A DNA stretch of 7,582 bases from Pseudomonadota bacterium (GCA_030612385.1 JAUWNZ010000055.1:1-7582); one strand, 5' to 3'. Shown: positions 1-6,423, counted from the stretch's first letter. Numbers and translations: made by a program. Notes: generated from the sequence alone by a model not told the origin.

Positions 1-210
1 TGCATCCCCGGCCTTTTCCAGCTCTTCAATACCGGCTGAGGCGGCATCTCTCGCAATCTCTCGCAGCTCCACCGCTCCTTCCTTTGCGCCGGCGGCGGCC
101 TTTGACACTGCATCCTGCACAATACTTCGAACCTGCTCGGCACTGACCTCGCCGGCATCCCTGGCCTGTTTCAAGGCACTGACAATCTCTTCTTTCATTT
201 CATTCAGCAT
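1..210 (-). CDS. Helical Ala/Glu-rich protein, N-terminal part only (DUF6781-like?)
   Basis: The first 70 codons of a gene that runs off the window edge. The start is ATG at 210, with GGAGGT ending 6-7 bases upstream (plus-strand 216-221); a second in-frame ATG at 198 has no better site. The visible protein begins MLNEMKEEIVSALKQ and continues with Ala, Glu, Arg and Lys in a pattern typical of long amphipathic helices: short units of the type 'A(K/R)(D/E)A' recur, and there are no Cys, Trp or Pro residues. No signal peptide or membrane segment is visible. It resembles repetitive helical phasin-like or DUF6781-type proteins, but that is recall of style and not a firm match. No function is assigned. 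It lies 257 bases downstream of the VIT1-like gene on the same strand and is probably transcribed separately. Confidence 0.75.
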   Translation of the reverse strand, partial: MLNEMKEEIVSALKQARDAGEVSAEQVRSIVQDAVSKAAAGAKEGAVELREIARDAASAGIEELEKAGDA

Positions 211-467
211 CACAAACCTCCATAAGTATAGTTTAGATTATTTTGGTTCTCACTCTGCCCATGCTCGCCCGTTTTTTCTAATTACCTCCTTTTTTCTCAG
301 GGGCAAAAGCTCCCGGGGCGAAATTTACCCACTACCCCGAAACCATCTATGTGTCAACCGGCAATTCGCGAAATCAGAAGATAACGGAATCAAGGTGTTG
401 GACACCAAGTCACAAAGAAGAGATATGGAATCTGGGGATACGTCCAGCTAAAAGATCACTTTGATGG
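211..467. other. Intergenic region, no gene seen
   Basis: I see no convincing coding frame on either strand. Small items: an 8-base palindrome TTCGCGAA at 365-372, a short hairpin GGTGT/ACACC at 394-406 with a 3-base loop, and a perfect TTGACA on the minus strand (plus-strand 352-357) that lacks a credible -10 at 16-18 bases. A purine-rich AAGGAGGT on the minus strand near 287-294 is not followed by a usable start. The minus-strand promoter of the partial gene at 1-210 must lie here or further upstream. Confidence 0.4.
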
Positions 468-947
468 CTACTGATGGCATATTGTCCCGATCCAGATACC
501 AACATAATGTGTAATAATTATAACGACTATTGTTATGAGTAAGTGTTCTGTAATTACTTTCCAGGGGTTTATTCTTTGCTGTTTAGCAATGTAGAAGCTG
601 AAAACTCCCAACAGAGATAACCCCCAGACTATACTCACGAAAACTGCTATTGTGAGGGGAAATAACAGAACAGGAATGACAAATGTTATTGCAACGACAA
701 ATTTGGATAAAAAAGTGGCGGTTGTTGATTCCCATATCTCTTTTGCGGTGTGCCTGTTCTCGGATTCTTCAGAAATGTGTATACCCAGGGCATCTGAAAA
801 CGCGTCCGCTATTGCTATTGTCAATATGCCGCCGATAACAACAGTCTTCGAGTGTGTGCCGGAGTGTAAGCCTATCATTAATCCAAGCGTCGTAATTATT
901 CCTGAAGTTAAACCAAAGCTAAATCCTGTCCTTAGTGAACGTTTCAT
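468..947 (-). CDS. VIT1/CCC1-family-like small membrane transporter
   Basis: A 159-residue integral membrane protein. About five hydrophobic segments are visible, near residues 9-27, 34-55, 80-97, 98-121 and 134-156. The stretch GGILTIAIADAFSDALG followed by HISEESE resembles the second-helix signature of the VIT1/CCC1 (DUF125) family, whose characterised members move Fe(II) or Mn(II) out of the cytosol into vacuoles. This is a short form: it lacks the large cytoplasmic metal-binding insertion of plant VIT1, leaving only an acidic SEESE patch after the second helix, so metal specificity is an inference. The ATG at 947 overlaps the TGA of the upstream helicase as ATGA, with AGGA 8 bases before it inside the helicase 3' end. 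The two are therefore probably translated by coupling. The stop is TAG at 468-470; no hairpin terminator is obvious after it. Confidence 0.8.
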   Translation of the reverse strand: MKRSLRTGFSFGLTSGIITTLGLMIGLHSGTHSKTVVIGGILTIAIADAFSDALGIHISEESENRHTAKEIWESTTATFLSKFVVAITFVIPVLLFPLTIAVFVSIVWGLSLLGVFSFYIAKQQRINPWKVITEHLLITIVVIIITHYVGIWIGTICHQ

Positions 948-2791
948 AATAAATCCTGATTAGTTTTTTGGCGTCCAAAGAACTTTTTTACGTCTTCAAT
1001 GTTATGGACAATATCCGTCTCCGGTAGTGAAGAAACGATGGTCTTGCCGTATGAACTTGAGACCAGCCGTCTGTCGAGAATAGCGACCACGCCATACTCA
1101 TTACGTCCCCTTATCAGCCGTCCGAAACCCTGCCTCAATGTCAGGATGGCGGATGGGAGCGCCAGGTCATGAAACCATCTGTTTTTCAGTCTCCTGCATC
1201 TTTCCCGGTATACCGGATCTCCCGGTGAACTGAAGGGAAGCTTCACAATAACCACCAGACTCAACTTTTCGCCCCTTACATCGATTCCCTGCCAGAAGGT
1301 GGCGGTTGCAAGGAGTACGGAATCAGGAGTATCTTTAAACCACTCAATGAGTCTCGCGGGAGGCATGTCACCCTGAGATTTGAAAGGATAGTCGATCCTG
1401 ATATTCTTTGATACAAAATGAAGATGCCTGTAAGATGTGAACAGCGCCAGCGCCCTGCCGCGTGATGCATCGATGAGCCCCTCCATCACCTTGAGACTCT
1501 CTTTCTGAAATCGTTCATCATTTGCCATGTCGGGCAGTGGCAGGTCTCTATCGATATAGAGGAGGGCCTGTCTTTTGTAATCAAAGGGCGAACCGATCAC
1601 CTTTTCTTTAAAGTCTTCAAGGCCAAGCCTCTTCCTCAAAAATGTAAAATTCCCTCCTGACCTCAGAGTAGCCGATGTCATAATCACGCTGTCGTATTTG
1701 TCTTTCAGGAGGTTAAATGCCTTGCCTGACTCCACAAGACTGCTTTTCAACTCCAGAACGCCGTTGTTTCCTGTCATGTAGTAAACTCTGTCCGTATCAT
1801 GTTGTTCTATGAAATCGCATATATCTGCCGCAAGTGTCTTTACATAACTTATGGTCGTCTTTAGCCTGTCTTTAATCTTATCATCGATCACAGATTTCTC
1901 ATATTTTTCCAGCGTTGAGACTATCCTGTTCAGCGCCAGTATCTTCTTAAAATCCCTCAGTTTTTCTATGACAGGATCGGGAATTGGATAGACCGGCTGA
2001 ACGGGCGCATCCGTTTTTTTAAAAAATGATTCTACCTCTGCAAAGAGGTGCTCGACGGTTATTTTCAAACCCCTCAATCTATAGAGAAGCCATGTCAGCT
2101 TTGAATAGCTCAGGGCGCTGCCAAGAACATGGGAGATAACATTCTCAATGTCGGGAGCTTCATCGATAATTAACTGCTTGTGAAAGGGAAGGATATTAAA
2201 ATCTGAAAGGAGATCATAGATCAGGAGGTGATGGTTGACGACCAGGATATCCGTTTTGTACAGCTTCCAGTAATGTCGGTAATAGAAGCAGTTGCGGTAA
2301 AAGGGGCACATCCTGCCGCTACAGTCTTGCGAATCGCCACAGACCTTTGACCAGAATCCCGGGATGAAGGAGAGCTCGTCTTTTTCACCTGTTTTGGTTT
2401 CCGACAGCCATTCGCGAAATGCCGTATAGGCTTTGCCCGCCTCCGAGAACTCCCTTTCCCTTTTTAGACAAAGATAGTTGTTCTTTCCTTTAAGTATGTC
2501 AAAGGAAAACTTTTGGGGCAAAGCTTCCTGAAGAAAGACGAGATCCTTGTTTACAAGTTGATCCTGGAGCGCCAGAGAAGAGGTGGATACAATGGTCTTT
2601 TCACGTGACAGCGCCGACGGGATTAGATAGGCAAATGACTTGCCAACCCCTGTCCCTGCCTCAACAAGAAGGCTGTCTTTACCCTTGAGACAGCGTAAAA
2701 TTTCCCCTGCCATTTCACGCTGTTCCAGGCGGTCTTCATAATCCGGGAACTTCTTTCTTAATATATTGAAGCTTGATGATAATTCGCCCAG
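944..2791 (-). CDS. DinG/YoaA-family ATP-dependent Fe-S DNA helicase
   Basis: A superfamily 2, XPD-like 5'-to-3' helicase, probably acting in DNA repair, replication restart or R-loop removal. Numbering from the proposed CTG start (615 residues): Walker A EAGTGVGKS at 44-52; Fe-S cysteines C108, C157, C162 and C168, where the C-x4-C-x5-C spacing is that of E. coli DinG; VVNHH near 184-188; motif II DEAP at 210-213; TSATL near 372; ATATFWQGIDVRG near 495; motif VI RQGFGRLIRG near 553. The first in-frame ATG (2713) would cut off FPDYEDRLEQRE, which matches the conserved Q-motif region just before Walker A. The frame stays open to a TAG upstream of 2811, and AGGAG (plus-strand 2799-2803) sits 7 bases before CTG at 2789-2791. 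That start gives an N-terminus of the same length as YoaA. ATC at 2792-2794 is the alternative. Motif II has Pro in place of the usual His. The stop overlaps the next gene. Confidence 0.92.
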   Translation of the reverse strand: MGELSSSFNILRKKFPDYEDRLEQREMAGEILRCLKGKDSLLVEAGTGVGKSFAYLIPSALSREKTIVSTSSLALQDQLVNKDLVFLQEALPQKFSFDILKGKNNYLCLKREREFSEAGKAYTAFREWLSETKTGEKDELSFIPGFWSKVCGDSQDCSGRMCPFYRNCFYYRHYWKLYKTDILVVNHHLLIYDLLSDFNILPFHKQLIIDEAPDIENVISHVLGSALSYSKLTWLLYRLRGLKITVEHLFAEVESFFKKTDAPVQPVYPIPDPVIEKLRDFKKILALNRIVSTLEKYEKSVIDDKIKDRLKTTISYVKTLAADICDFIEQHDTDRVYYMTGNNGVLELKSSLVESGKAFNLLKDKYDSVIMTSATLRSGGNFTFLRKRLGLEDFKEKVIGSPFDYKRQALLYIDRDLPLPDMANDERFQKESLKVMEGLIDASRGRALALFTSYRHLHFVSKNIRIDYPFKSQGDMPPARLIEWFKDTPDSVLLATATFWQGIDVRGEKLSLVVIVKLPFSSPGDPVYRERCRRLKNRWFHDLALPSAILTLRQGFGRLIRGRNEYGVVAILDRRLVSSSYGKTIVSSLPETDIVHNIEDVKKFFGRQKTNQDLL

Positions 2792-2805
2792 GATGGTTCT
2801 CCTTA
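2789..2805 (-). promoter_or_regulatory. Ribosome binding site and non-ATG start of the helicase
   Basis: On the minus strand the sequence reads TAAGGAGAACCATCCTG. AGGAG is followed after 7 bases by CTG in frame with the helicase; ATC is only 4 bases away. No ATG, GTG or TTG lies in frame between the upstream TAG stop and the conserved Q-motif codons. A rare start codon is therefore needed if the N-terminal homology is to be translated. The Shine-Dalgarno lies only 6 bases from the edge of the repeat element at 2811-3008, so the leader, and possibly the promoter, is made of repeat DNA. Confidence 0.55.
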
Positions 2806-2810
2806 TGAAG

Positions 2811-3008
2811 AAGTTTCGAGTCTAAAGTTTCGGGTTTCGAGTCTAAATTCCAATGCCCTTAACTCGAGATAGAAACAAAGTGAGCAAAGTTGTATGGTGA
2901 AAAGAAATTAAAATTGGCAGTGCCGAAGGCGCATTCCTTAACTTTAGGCACTTATGTCCGCACCGAAGGTGCGCTAACTCGAAACTTTAGACTCGAAACT
3001 CGAAACTT
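2811..3008. repeat. Short palindromic element with inverted ends
   Basis: About 198 bases filling the gap between the radical SAM stop and the helicase ribosome binding site. A 19-base sequence (2814-2832) recurs exactly in inverted orientation at 2980-2998. Both arms carry extra partial copies of the same unit (2833-2847 and 2999-3008), giving a reiterated TTTCGAG/TCTAAAG pattern. Inside are two small hairpins with the same GAA loop: CGCACC/GGTGCG at 2959-2973, and GTGCC/GGCGC at 2920-2932 with one wobble pair. The inner three pairs differ (ACC/GGT versus GCC/GGC) but stay paired. There is no open frame of note. It looks like a nonautonomous, MITE-like or REP-like intergenic repeat; the mobility is inference. 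The right arm overlaps the last two bases of the radical SAM stop codon. Confidence 0.65.
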
Positions 3009-4053
3009 AATATAGTTGTGCAAGATTCCAGTCTTCAAAAGGATGAGCCTTATTATCAAGGACAGGAGGATAACAGGCAGCAGGATTGAGAAATTCTCCA
3101 AACTCATCAGAACAGTGTTCTTTTAGATAGTTTCTTGCCCTATGGCAGAGATGACACTCATCAAAATACGATTCAGCAGCAACAAATCCTCTTTCAACTG
3201 CGAGTTCTTTCAACCCGAGAGCGCCTTTTTCGCGAAGCGTTTTGACAATAGGCCCGGGATTGTTAAAATAGCGCTGAAAAATATCGTTTAGACTCTCCTT
3301 ATGCAGATTGCCTAATGGAACGCCGAAACAGCCGTCGACGAAACCTGCAGGGTCTATAGAAACCATTGAGGGGCCGGCGGGATTGAGAATGCCGATTTTA
3401 ATTTCCCAACACTTTCGGTCCAATCTTTTGTTTACCTGAAGCTCAGGAGGCATAAGATAGGCGGCTCTCCCATGCGCATTGACAAAGGTTTCTACGGGAT
3501 ACAGACCGGCCTCCCATATCTTCCGGCGGATCTTACTGGTTATCCTGTTAATCTCACAGTCGTACGTGTAATAACCCAGGTAGGAAGACATCACACAAAC
3601 GTTAAAATTTTCACCGCTTGCTCTTGCTATATCACCGGCCCTGATGATATTGATGACATTTTTCAGGGGTATGTTCATCTGATGGAAGCCGTCGGCGCTT
3701 ACGTACATGGCGCCTAAGCCGAGCCTGAGAAGTTCGGTAAGTTTTTCATGAGCTACTTCAACACTGCCGGCCCAACTGCCATTTGTAGAGAGAGAAAATA
3801 AATTTATGCCGTGTCTTTTAAGACGTTCAATACACTCTAACATTACATCGTAGTAGTAAAACGGCTCTCCCCCCGCAAAATTTACGCTGTAGATACTGTG
3901 CTGGCCCTCGATACTTTTGAGAGCATCATCGAGCATATCCAGATCGATGGGCATATGATTATCATTTCGTGGAAAATAAAAACAATGGGGGCATTTGTTG
4001 TTACATTTCATGCCCAGCAGTATACTCAAACTTCCCAGATTTTTTAACGTCAT
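3007..4053 (-). CDS. Radical SAM enzyme with SPASM/Twitch-like C-terminal domain
   Basis: A 348-residue cytoplasmic Fe-S enzyme that would cleave S-adenosylmethionine to start radical chemistry. The cluster motif CNNKCPHC (C17, C21, C24; CxxxCxxC) is close to the N-terminus, followed by the SAM-binding FAGGEP at 59-64, STNG at 89-92 and SADG at 119-122. The C-terminal part has C215, then G237-x4-C242, then C300-x2-C303, with further cysteines at 314 and 327. This is the order that begins a SPASM or Twitch auxiliary-cluster domain, in an incomplete or variant form. Such enzymes often modify ribosomal peptides or build cofactors, but no precursor peptide or partner is evident nearby, so the substrate is unknown. 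The ATG start has GGAAG 9 bases upstream. It lies 120 bases downstream of the hydrolase on the same strand; short repeats occur on both sides of it in inverted orientation. Confidence 0.9.
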   Translation of the reverse strand: MTLKNLGSLSILLGMKCNNKCPHCFYFPRNDNHMPIDLDMLDDALKSIEGQHSIYSVNFAGGEPFYYYDVMLECIERLKRHGINLFSLSTNGSWAGSVEVAHEKLTELLRLGLGAMYVSADGFHQMNIPLKNVINIIRAGDIARASGENFNVCVMSSYLGYYTYDCEINRITSKIRRKIWEAGLYPVETFVNAHGRAAYLMPPELQVNKRLDRKCWEIKIGILNPAGPSMVSIDPAGFVDGCFGVPLGNLHKESLNDIFQRYFNNPGPIVKTLREKGALGLKELAVERGFVAAESYFDECHLCHRARNYLKEHCSDEFGEFLNPAACYPPVLDNKAHPFEDWNLAQLY

Positions 4054-4173
4054 AGCAGGACACTTCCTTTATGTGACAGTGCCTAAAGTTAAGGATTTCG
4101 GCTGTTTCTCCGCCAAAGTACGGCAATCGCACTCTTCGGCCCCCTTCAGCCCTCGGCATTCGATGTTGGATGT
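4054..4173. repeat. Repeat-derived spacer between hydrolase and radical SAM genes
   Basis: The plus-strand sequence at 4078-4095 is an exact 18-base inverted match to 2935-2952 on the other side of the radical SAM gene. A second unit around 4160-4179 contains the near-repeated pattern ACATCCAACATCGAA (minus strand) and runs into the last codon and stop of the hydrolase. No terminator hairpin with a T-run is visible, so read-through from the hydrolase into the radical SAM gene is possible. Confidence 0.5.
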
Positions 4174-4986
4174 TCATTCTGCCCTATCTGTTTTTTCCAC
4201 TAACCACCTTATTGCCTGCATGTATTCCTGCATTCCGCGCAAGAAGATATCGTTGTGATTGGCTCCCGGAATCTCTAAAAGTTTTTTATCTTGAGCAGGA
4301 GAGGCATCATACAATGCCTGACCATCTGCAAATGGGATAATGTGATCCCTTTCTGCATGGATGATCAGGGTGGGTTTATCAAAGAAGAGGATCTTGTCGA
4401 TGTTGCGAAATCCGTCTTCCTCTTTAAGTCCTATGGCCTTCATGGTGATGTTCAGGAGATTGAGAAGTGTTTCGGAGTAGGCAAACCCGCTTTCAATAAT
4501 GGCCCCGTCTATCATGTTCTTGTAATTAGCCAGCAGCTCCAGCGCTGATGCGCTCCCCAGTGATCTTCCCATCACGACAAAGTGACCGGTATGGCCGTTT
4601 TCCGAAAGCCAGTTGCGCGTATAGTCAAAGACTATATGAGCGTCTCGCATCATAGCGGTGATGGTGGGCGTACCGGTGGAGTGTCCATACCCTCTGTAGT
4701 CGACCGGCAGGAAGTTGACTCCGGTAGACGTGTACAGTCTTCCCAGGTCATCATAATCTGCCACAATCTCGCCATTGCCGTGAAAAAAGAGGATGCTGGC
4801 ATTCGACTTTCCGGATATGTGAAAACGCGCCCCTAAAACTACGTCGGTCTCCACGGGGATCAGCACATCCCTAATGGTAGATCCCGGCACAGGTGTTCTG
4901 TCAAATTCAGGACGGGGATTAAATAGAAACTTTGCAGCCTCAAGCCTGTCCAGCGTCGAATAATCAATTTTAGAAATATCGATCAT
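4174..4986 (-). CDS. Alpha/beta hydrolase fold protein (BEM46-like)
   Basis: A 270-residue serine hydrolase, predicted cytoplasmic: there is no signal peptide. The core features are in order: the oxyanion-hole motif FFHGNGE at 67-73, DYRGYGHSTG at 96-105, the nucleophile elbow GRSLGS with Ser142, the acid Asp214 in HAERDHIIPF, and His244 in GANHND. The complete Ser-Asp-His triad argues for an active esterase, lipase or peptidase. The substrate cannot be read from the sequence. The overall layout, with HGNG and a short cap after the nucleophile, resembles the BEM46/YqkD-type branch. The ATG at 4986 has GGGAGGT ending 6 bases upstream. It is the first gene of the minus-strand run, with a candidate promoter at 5020-5048. 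Its final codons lie in a short intergenic-type repeat, so its extreme C-terminus may have been altered by that insertion. Confidence 0.9.
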   Translation of the reverse strand: MIDISKIDYSTLDRLEAAKFLFNPRPEFDRTPVPGSTIRDVLIPVETDVVLGARFHISGKSNASILFFHGNGEIVADYDDLGRLYTSTGVNFLPVDYRGYGHSTGTPTITAMMRDAHIVFDYTRNWLSENGHTGHFVVMGRSLGSASALELLANYKNMIDGAIIESGFAYSETLLNLLNITMKAIGLKEEDGFRNIDKILFFDKPTLIIHAERDHIIPFADGQALYDASPAQDKKLLEIPGANHNDIFLRGMQEYMQAIRWLVEKTDRAE

Positions 4987-5019
4987 TGAGTTACCTCCCT
5001 GTTTACCTGGATGATCCGG

Positions 5020-5048
5020 TTCATATCATAACTACGGTGACATGTCTA
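5020..5048 (-). promoter_or_regulatory. Candidate sigma70-type promoter of the hydrolase
   Basis: On the minus strand, TAGACA (plus 5043-5048, 5 of 6 to the -35 consensus) is followed after exactly 17 bases by TATGAA (plus 5020-5025, 4 of 6), preceded by TGA, i.e. an extended -10. It lies 34 bases upstream of the hydrolase start, leaving room for a short leader with the GGAGGT site. The call is by eye only. Confidence 0.4.
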
Positions 5049-5087
5049 TAATGTTGAATTGTAACACTTTAGTCCTTTTAAAAAAAC

Positions 5088-5176
5088 CCTGACAGGATAA
5101 CAGGATAAACAAGATTTTGCCTGCCTGCGCGCACTGCCTGTCTGCGTGCGGACACGCACAGGCAGGCGCAGACAGG
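5088..5176. repeat. Tandem 8-mer and long imperfect hairpin repeat
   Basis: CAGGATAA occurs twice in tandem (5093-5108), then a long imperfect hairpin covers 5120-5176. Its arms are 5120-5123 with 5173-5176, 5125-5130 with 5166-5171, 5135-5140 with 5159-5164 and 5143-5148 with 5153-5158, around a 4-base CGGA loop. That is 22 pairs, interrupted by a mismatch, an asymmetric internal loop and a 2-base bulge. The GC-rich TGCCTG/CAGGCA units contrast with the AT-rich surroundings. This is a REP-like intergenic palindrome. It has no T-run, so it is not a typical terminator. Confidence 0.65.
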
Positions 5177-5277
5177 TTTCGAGTGAACAAATAAGGATAA
5201 GTCTCCGATTATCTATCCGGTAAATCATAAAAAATCATAACCTGAGAAAAGTAAATAGATAAAATACAGGAAATTGG

Positions 5278-5336
5278 CTGAGAAAACCCGGTTTAGCTGC
5301 CTTCGGCGTGAGCTCAGTCGAACCGCTGTTTCTCAG
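5278..5336. repeat. Nested hairpin repeat
   Basis: CTGAGAAA (5278-5285) and TTTCTCAG (5329-5336) form an outer 8-pair stem; CGGTT (5289-5293) and AACCG (5321-5325) form an inner one. The loop holds GCC-TTC-GGC and the palindrome GAGCTC. CTGAGAAAA also occurs as a direct repeat at 5242-5250. No open frame with coding character crosses it. Confidence 0.6.
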
Positions 5337-5424
5337 AAGCATATAACTGTATTCTATGATAATGAAGTTATTGGAGGATTTGTTGCTGACATCATAGTAA
5401 AAGTAAAGTAAGGGATTTTGATGA

Positions 5425-5467
5425 GGATTTACAGGATATGTTTTAATCCTGAATATCCTGTTAATCC
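5425..5467. repeat. Hairpin repeat upstream of the tandem-repeat protein gene
   Basis: A 9-base perfect inverted repeat (5431-5439 with 5453-5461) is extended past one T-T mismatch by five more pairs (5425-5429 with 5463-5467), around a 13-base loop. The 'CAGGAT' core also appears in the tandem 8-mer at 5093-5108, so the two ends of the 5088-5470 block carry related units. The rest of the gap 5177-5582 is AT-rich; I see no gene in it. Confidence 0.6.
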
Positions 5468-5511
5468 CGTCAATTTTTTTCAAAGAGCTAATTTCATACG
5501 TCGAATTTATC

Positions 5512-5540
5512 TTGATAAATTTTTAATTGAGTTATAAATA
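5512..5540 (+). promoter_or_regulatory. Weak candidate promoter for the tandem-repeat protein
   Basis: TTGATA (5512-5517) lies upstream of TATAAA (5533-5538) with a 15-base spacer, in a very AT-rich stretch 45-70 bases before the ATG at 5583. The spacing is short of ideal, so this is only a candidate. Confidence 0.25.
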
Positions 5541-5582
5541 GTACTGGTTGGTATCCTGTGAAAGAAAGTTATAGGAAACGTC

Positions 5583-6017
5583 ATGACTCACGAAGATGCA
5601 GGACATTACGCCGCAAAACATCCTCCTGAGAAAAAACTCAATCAGGAAATTGCCGGGGCTGTGAGCCTGAAGGCCGTAAACGGCAGGATATCCTGCTCCT
5701 CCGCCCACAAAATCGCAGGCAGTTTAAAGGTGCCGCCGGCTGAGGTTGGCATTACCATCGACCTTTTGGAAATGCGCATAAACAGATGCCAGATGGGCCT
5801 GTATGGCTACACTCCCGAGAAAAGGATTGTCAAACCGGCAGAGAAGGTGTCTCCTGAATTAGAGAAAGCCATCCTCGAAGCGCTGGTTGACAACCGCCTG
5901 CCCTGTGCGGCAGCCTGGGAGATAGCCGGGGAATCAGGTATTTCGAAGATGGAAGTCTCATCAGCATGTGAAACATTGAAGATAAGGATATCCGCCTGCC
6001 AGTTGGGAGCTTTCTGA
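5583..6017 (+). CDS. Two-repeat HTH-like protein with paired cysteines, function unknown
   Basis: I do not recognise this 144-residue protein. It has two copies of one unit, about residues 19-76 and 89-144. Each copy runs (I/L)-x-C-x-x-A-x-x-IAG, then a helix-turn-helix-like pattern with VPPAEV in copy 1 and ISKMEV in copy 2, then RI-x-x-CQ(M/L)G. The cysteines are C38 and C69 in copy 1 and C108 and C139 in copy 2. Both pairs are 31 residues apart and the repeat period is exactly 70. No signal peptide or membrane helix is visible. DNA binding, metal binding or a protein-protein role are all possible; none is shown. ATG at 5583 has AGGA 6-7 bases upstream. It is the only plus-strand gene I support in the window, divergent from the hydrolase across 596 bases of repeats and followed by a hairpin at 6069-6092. 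Confidence 0.8.
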   Translation: MTHEDAGHYAAKHPPEKKLNQEIAGAVSLKAVNGRISCSSAHKIAGSLKVPPAEVGITIDLLEMRINRCQMGLYGYTPEKRIVKPAEKVSPELEKAILEALVDNRLPCAAAWEIAGESGISKMEVSSACETLKIRISACQLGAF

Positions 6018-6068
6018 TTTTATAAGCGTTCACCGCAGAGCGCGGAGAAACTATTCTTGCAAGCTAAG

Positions 6069-6092
6069 AATTAGAGTCGTTTCGCTCTAATT
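6069..6092 (+). terminator. Possible terminator after the tandem-repeat protein
   Basis: AATTAGAG (6069-6076) pairs with CTCTAATT (6085-6092) around an 8-base loop that can itself form two C-G pairs. Four T residues run from the stem into TTTG. The stem is AT-rich and the T-run short, so termination would be modest. It lies 52 bases after the stop of the plus-strand gene. Confidence 0.4.
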
Positions 6093-6180
6093 TTGACGGT
6101 TTCGTAAAAAGTTAGATTTCCCCTCCCCTGGCGGGAGGTGGTTAATGGGAGTGGAATGTAAGTAGGTGAAATAACATTGT
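6093..6180. repeat. Short intergenic palindromic repeat
   Basis: CCTCCC (6122-6127) and GGGAGG (6133-6138) form a 6-pair hairpin with a 5-base loop, followed by G-rich TGG/GGGAG units. Just before it is a TTTCGTAAAAAGT motif. No coding frame is seen. The intron-like sequence at 6190-6403 appears to be cut off where this repeat begins. Confidence 0.4.
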
Positions 6181-6189
6181 ATTCACCCT

Positions 6190-6403
6190 CACCACAACTA
6201 TACATTTTTCGGGGTTCAATACACAGCCTGTATCCTTGATTCCTCTGGCTTCGGACTCCCGTTGCCGGGCTGACCCTCAGAGTTCACTACCAGCCTGACG
6301 GCTAAGCTTTAACTGGATGGGACTTGAATCTTTCGACTCGCACCCACTGGGTAACATTAACCCATTTCAGCCGATTTCCAAGGTTTCGGTCTTACCTTGG
6401 CAC
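6190..6403 (-). mobile_element. Group II intron 5' fragment (domain I-like)
   Basis: Read on the minus strand, this begins GTGCC (close to the GUGCG intron 5' consensus) 20 bases after the toxin stop codon. It then shows a series of structured-RNA hairpins. CCAAGGT pairs with ACCTTGG (6378-6400). TGGG/CCCA encloses GAGTC-GAAA-GATTC with a GNRA tetraloop (about 6318-6346). CCCG-GCAA-CGGG is a second GNRA hairpin (6258-6269). The order, the GGGTGCGAGTC-type segment and the GNRA loops resemble domain I of bacterial chloroplast-like group II introns as I recall them. There is no coding frame. At about 214 bases it is shorter than a complete domain I and seems truncated near 6180-6190, with no domains II-IV following in this window. 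Confidence 0.55.
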
Positions 6404-6423
6404 GAGAAGTGATTGGTTGGCGT

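Noticed and set aside
352..357. Perfect minus-strand TTGACA as a -35 box.
   Set aside because: No acceptable -10 lies 16-19 bases downstream on that strand.
652..963. Plus-strand open frame of 103 codons opposite the VIT1-like gene.
   Set aside because: It is antisense to a well-supported membrane protein and has no ribosome binding site.
4001..4177. Small minus-strand frame of 58 codons whose ATG overlaps the hydrolase stop (ATGA); considered as a possible precursor peptide for the radical SAM enzyme.
   Set aside because: It is made of the intergenic repeats at 4078-4095 and 4160-4179 and overlaps the first 53 bases of the radical SAM gene in another frame. It has no leader-core character and no ribosome binding site of its own.
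5120..5176. Strong hairpin as a rho-independent terminator or CRISPR repeat.
   Set aside because: No T-run follows it, and there is no array of spaced repeats.
5046..5228. Minus-strand open frame of 60 codons.
   Set aside because: It runs through the hairpin at 5120-5176 and the hydrolase promoter; there is no family resemblance.
5235..5483. Minus-strand open frame of 82 codons.
   Set aside because: It is composed of the palindromic repeats at 5278-5336 and 5425-5467, with no convincing ribosome binding site or protein character.
6190..6403. End of an insertion sequence with a transposase remnant.
   Set aside because: There is no coding frame or terminal inverted repeat. The GNRA-capped stems fit intron RNA better.
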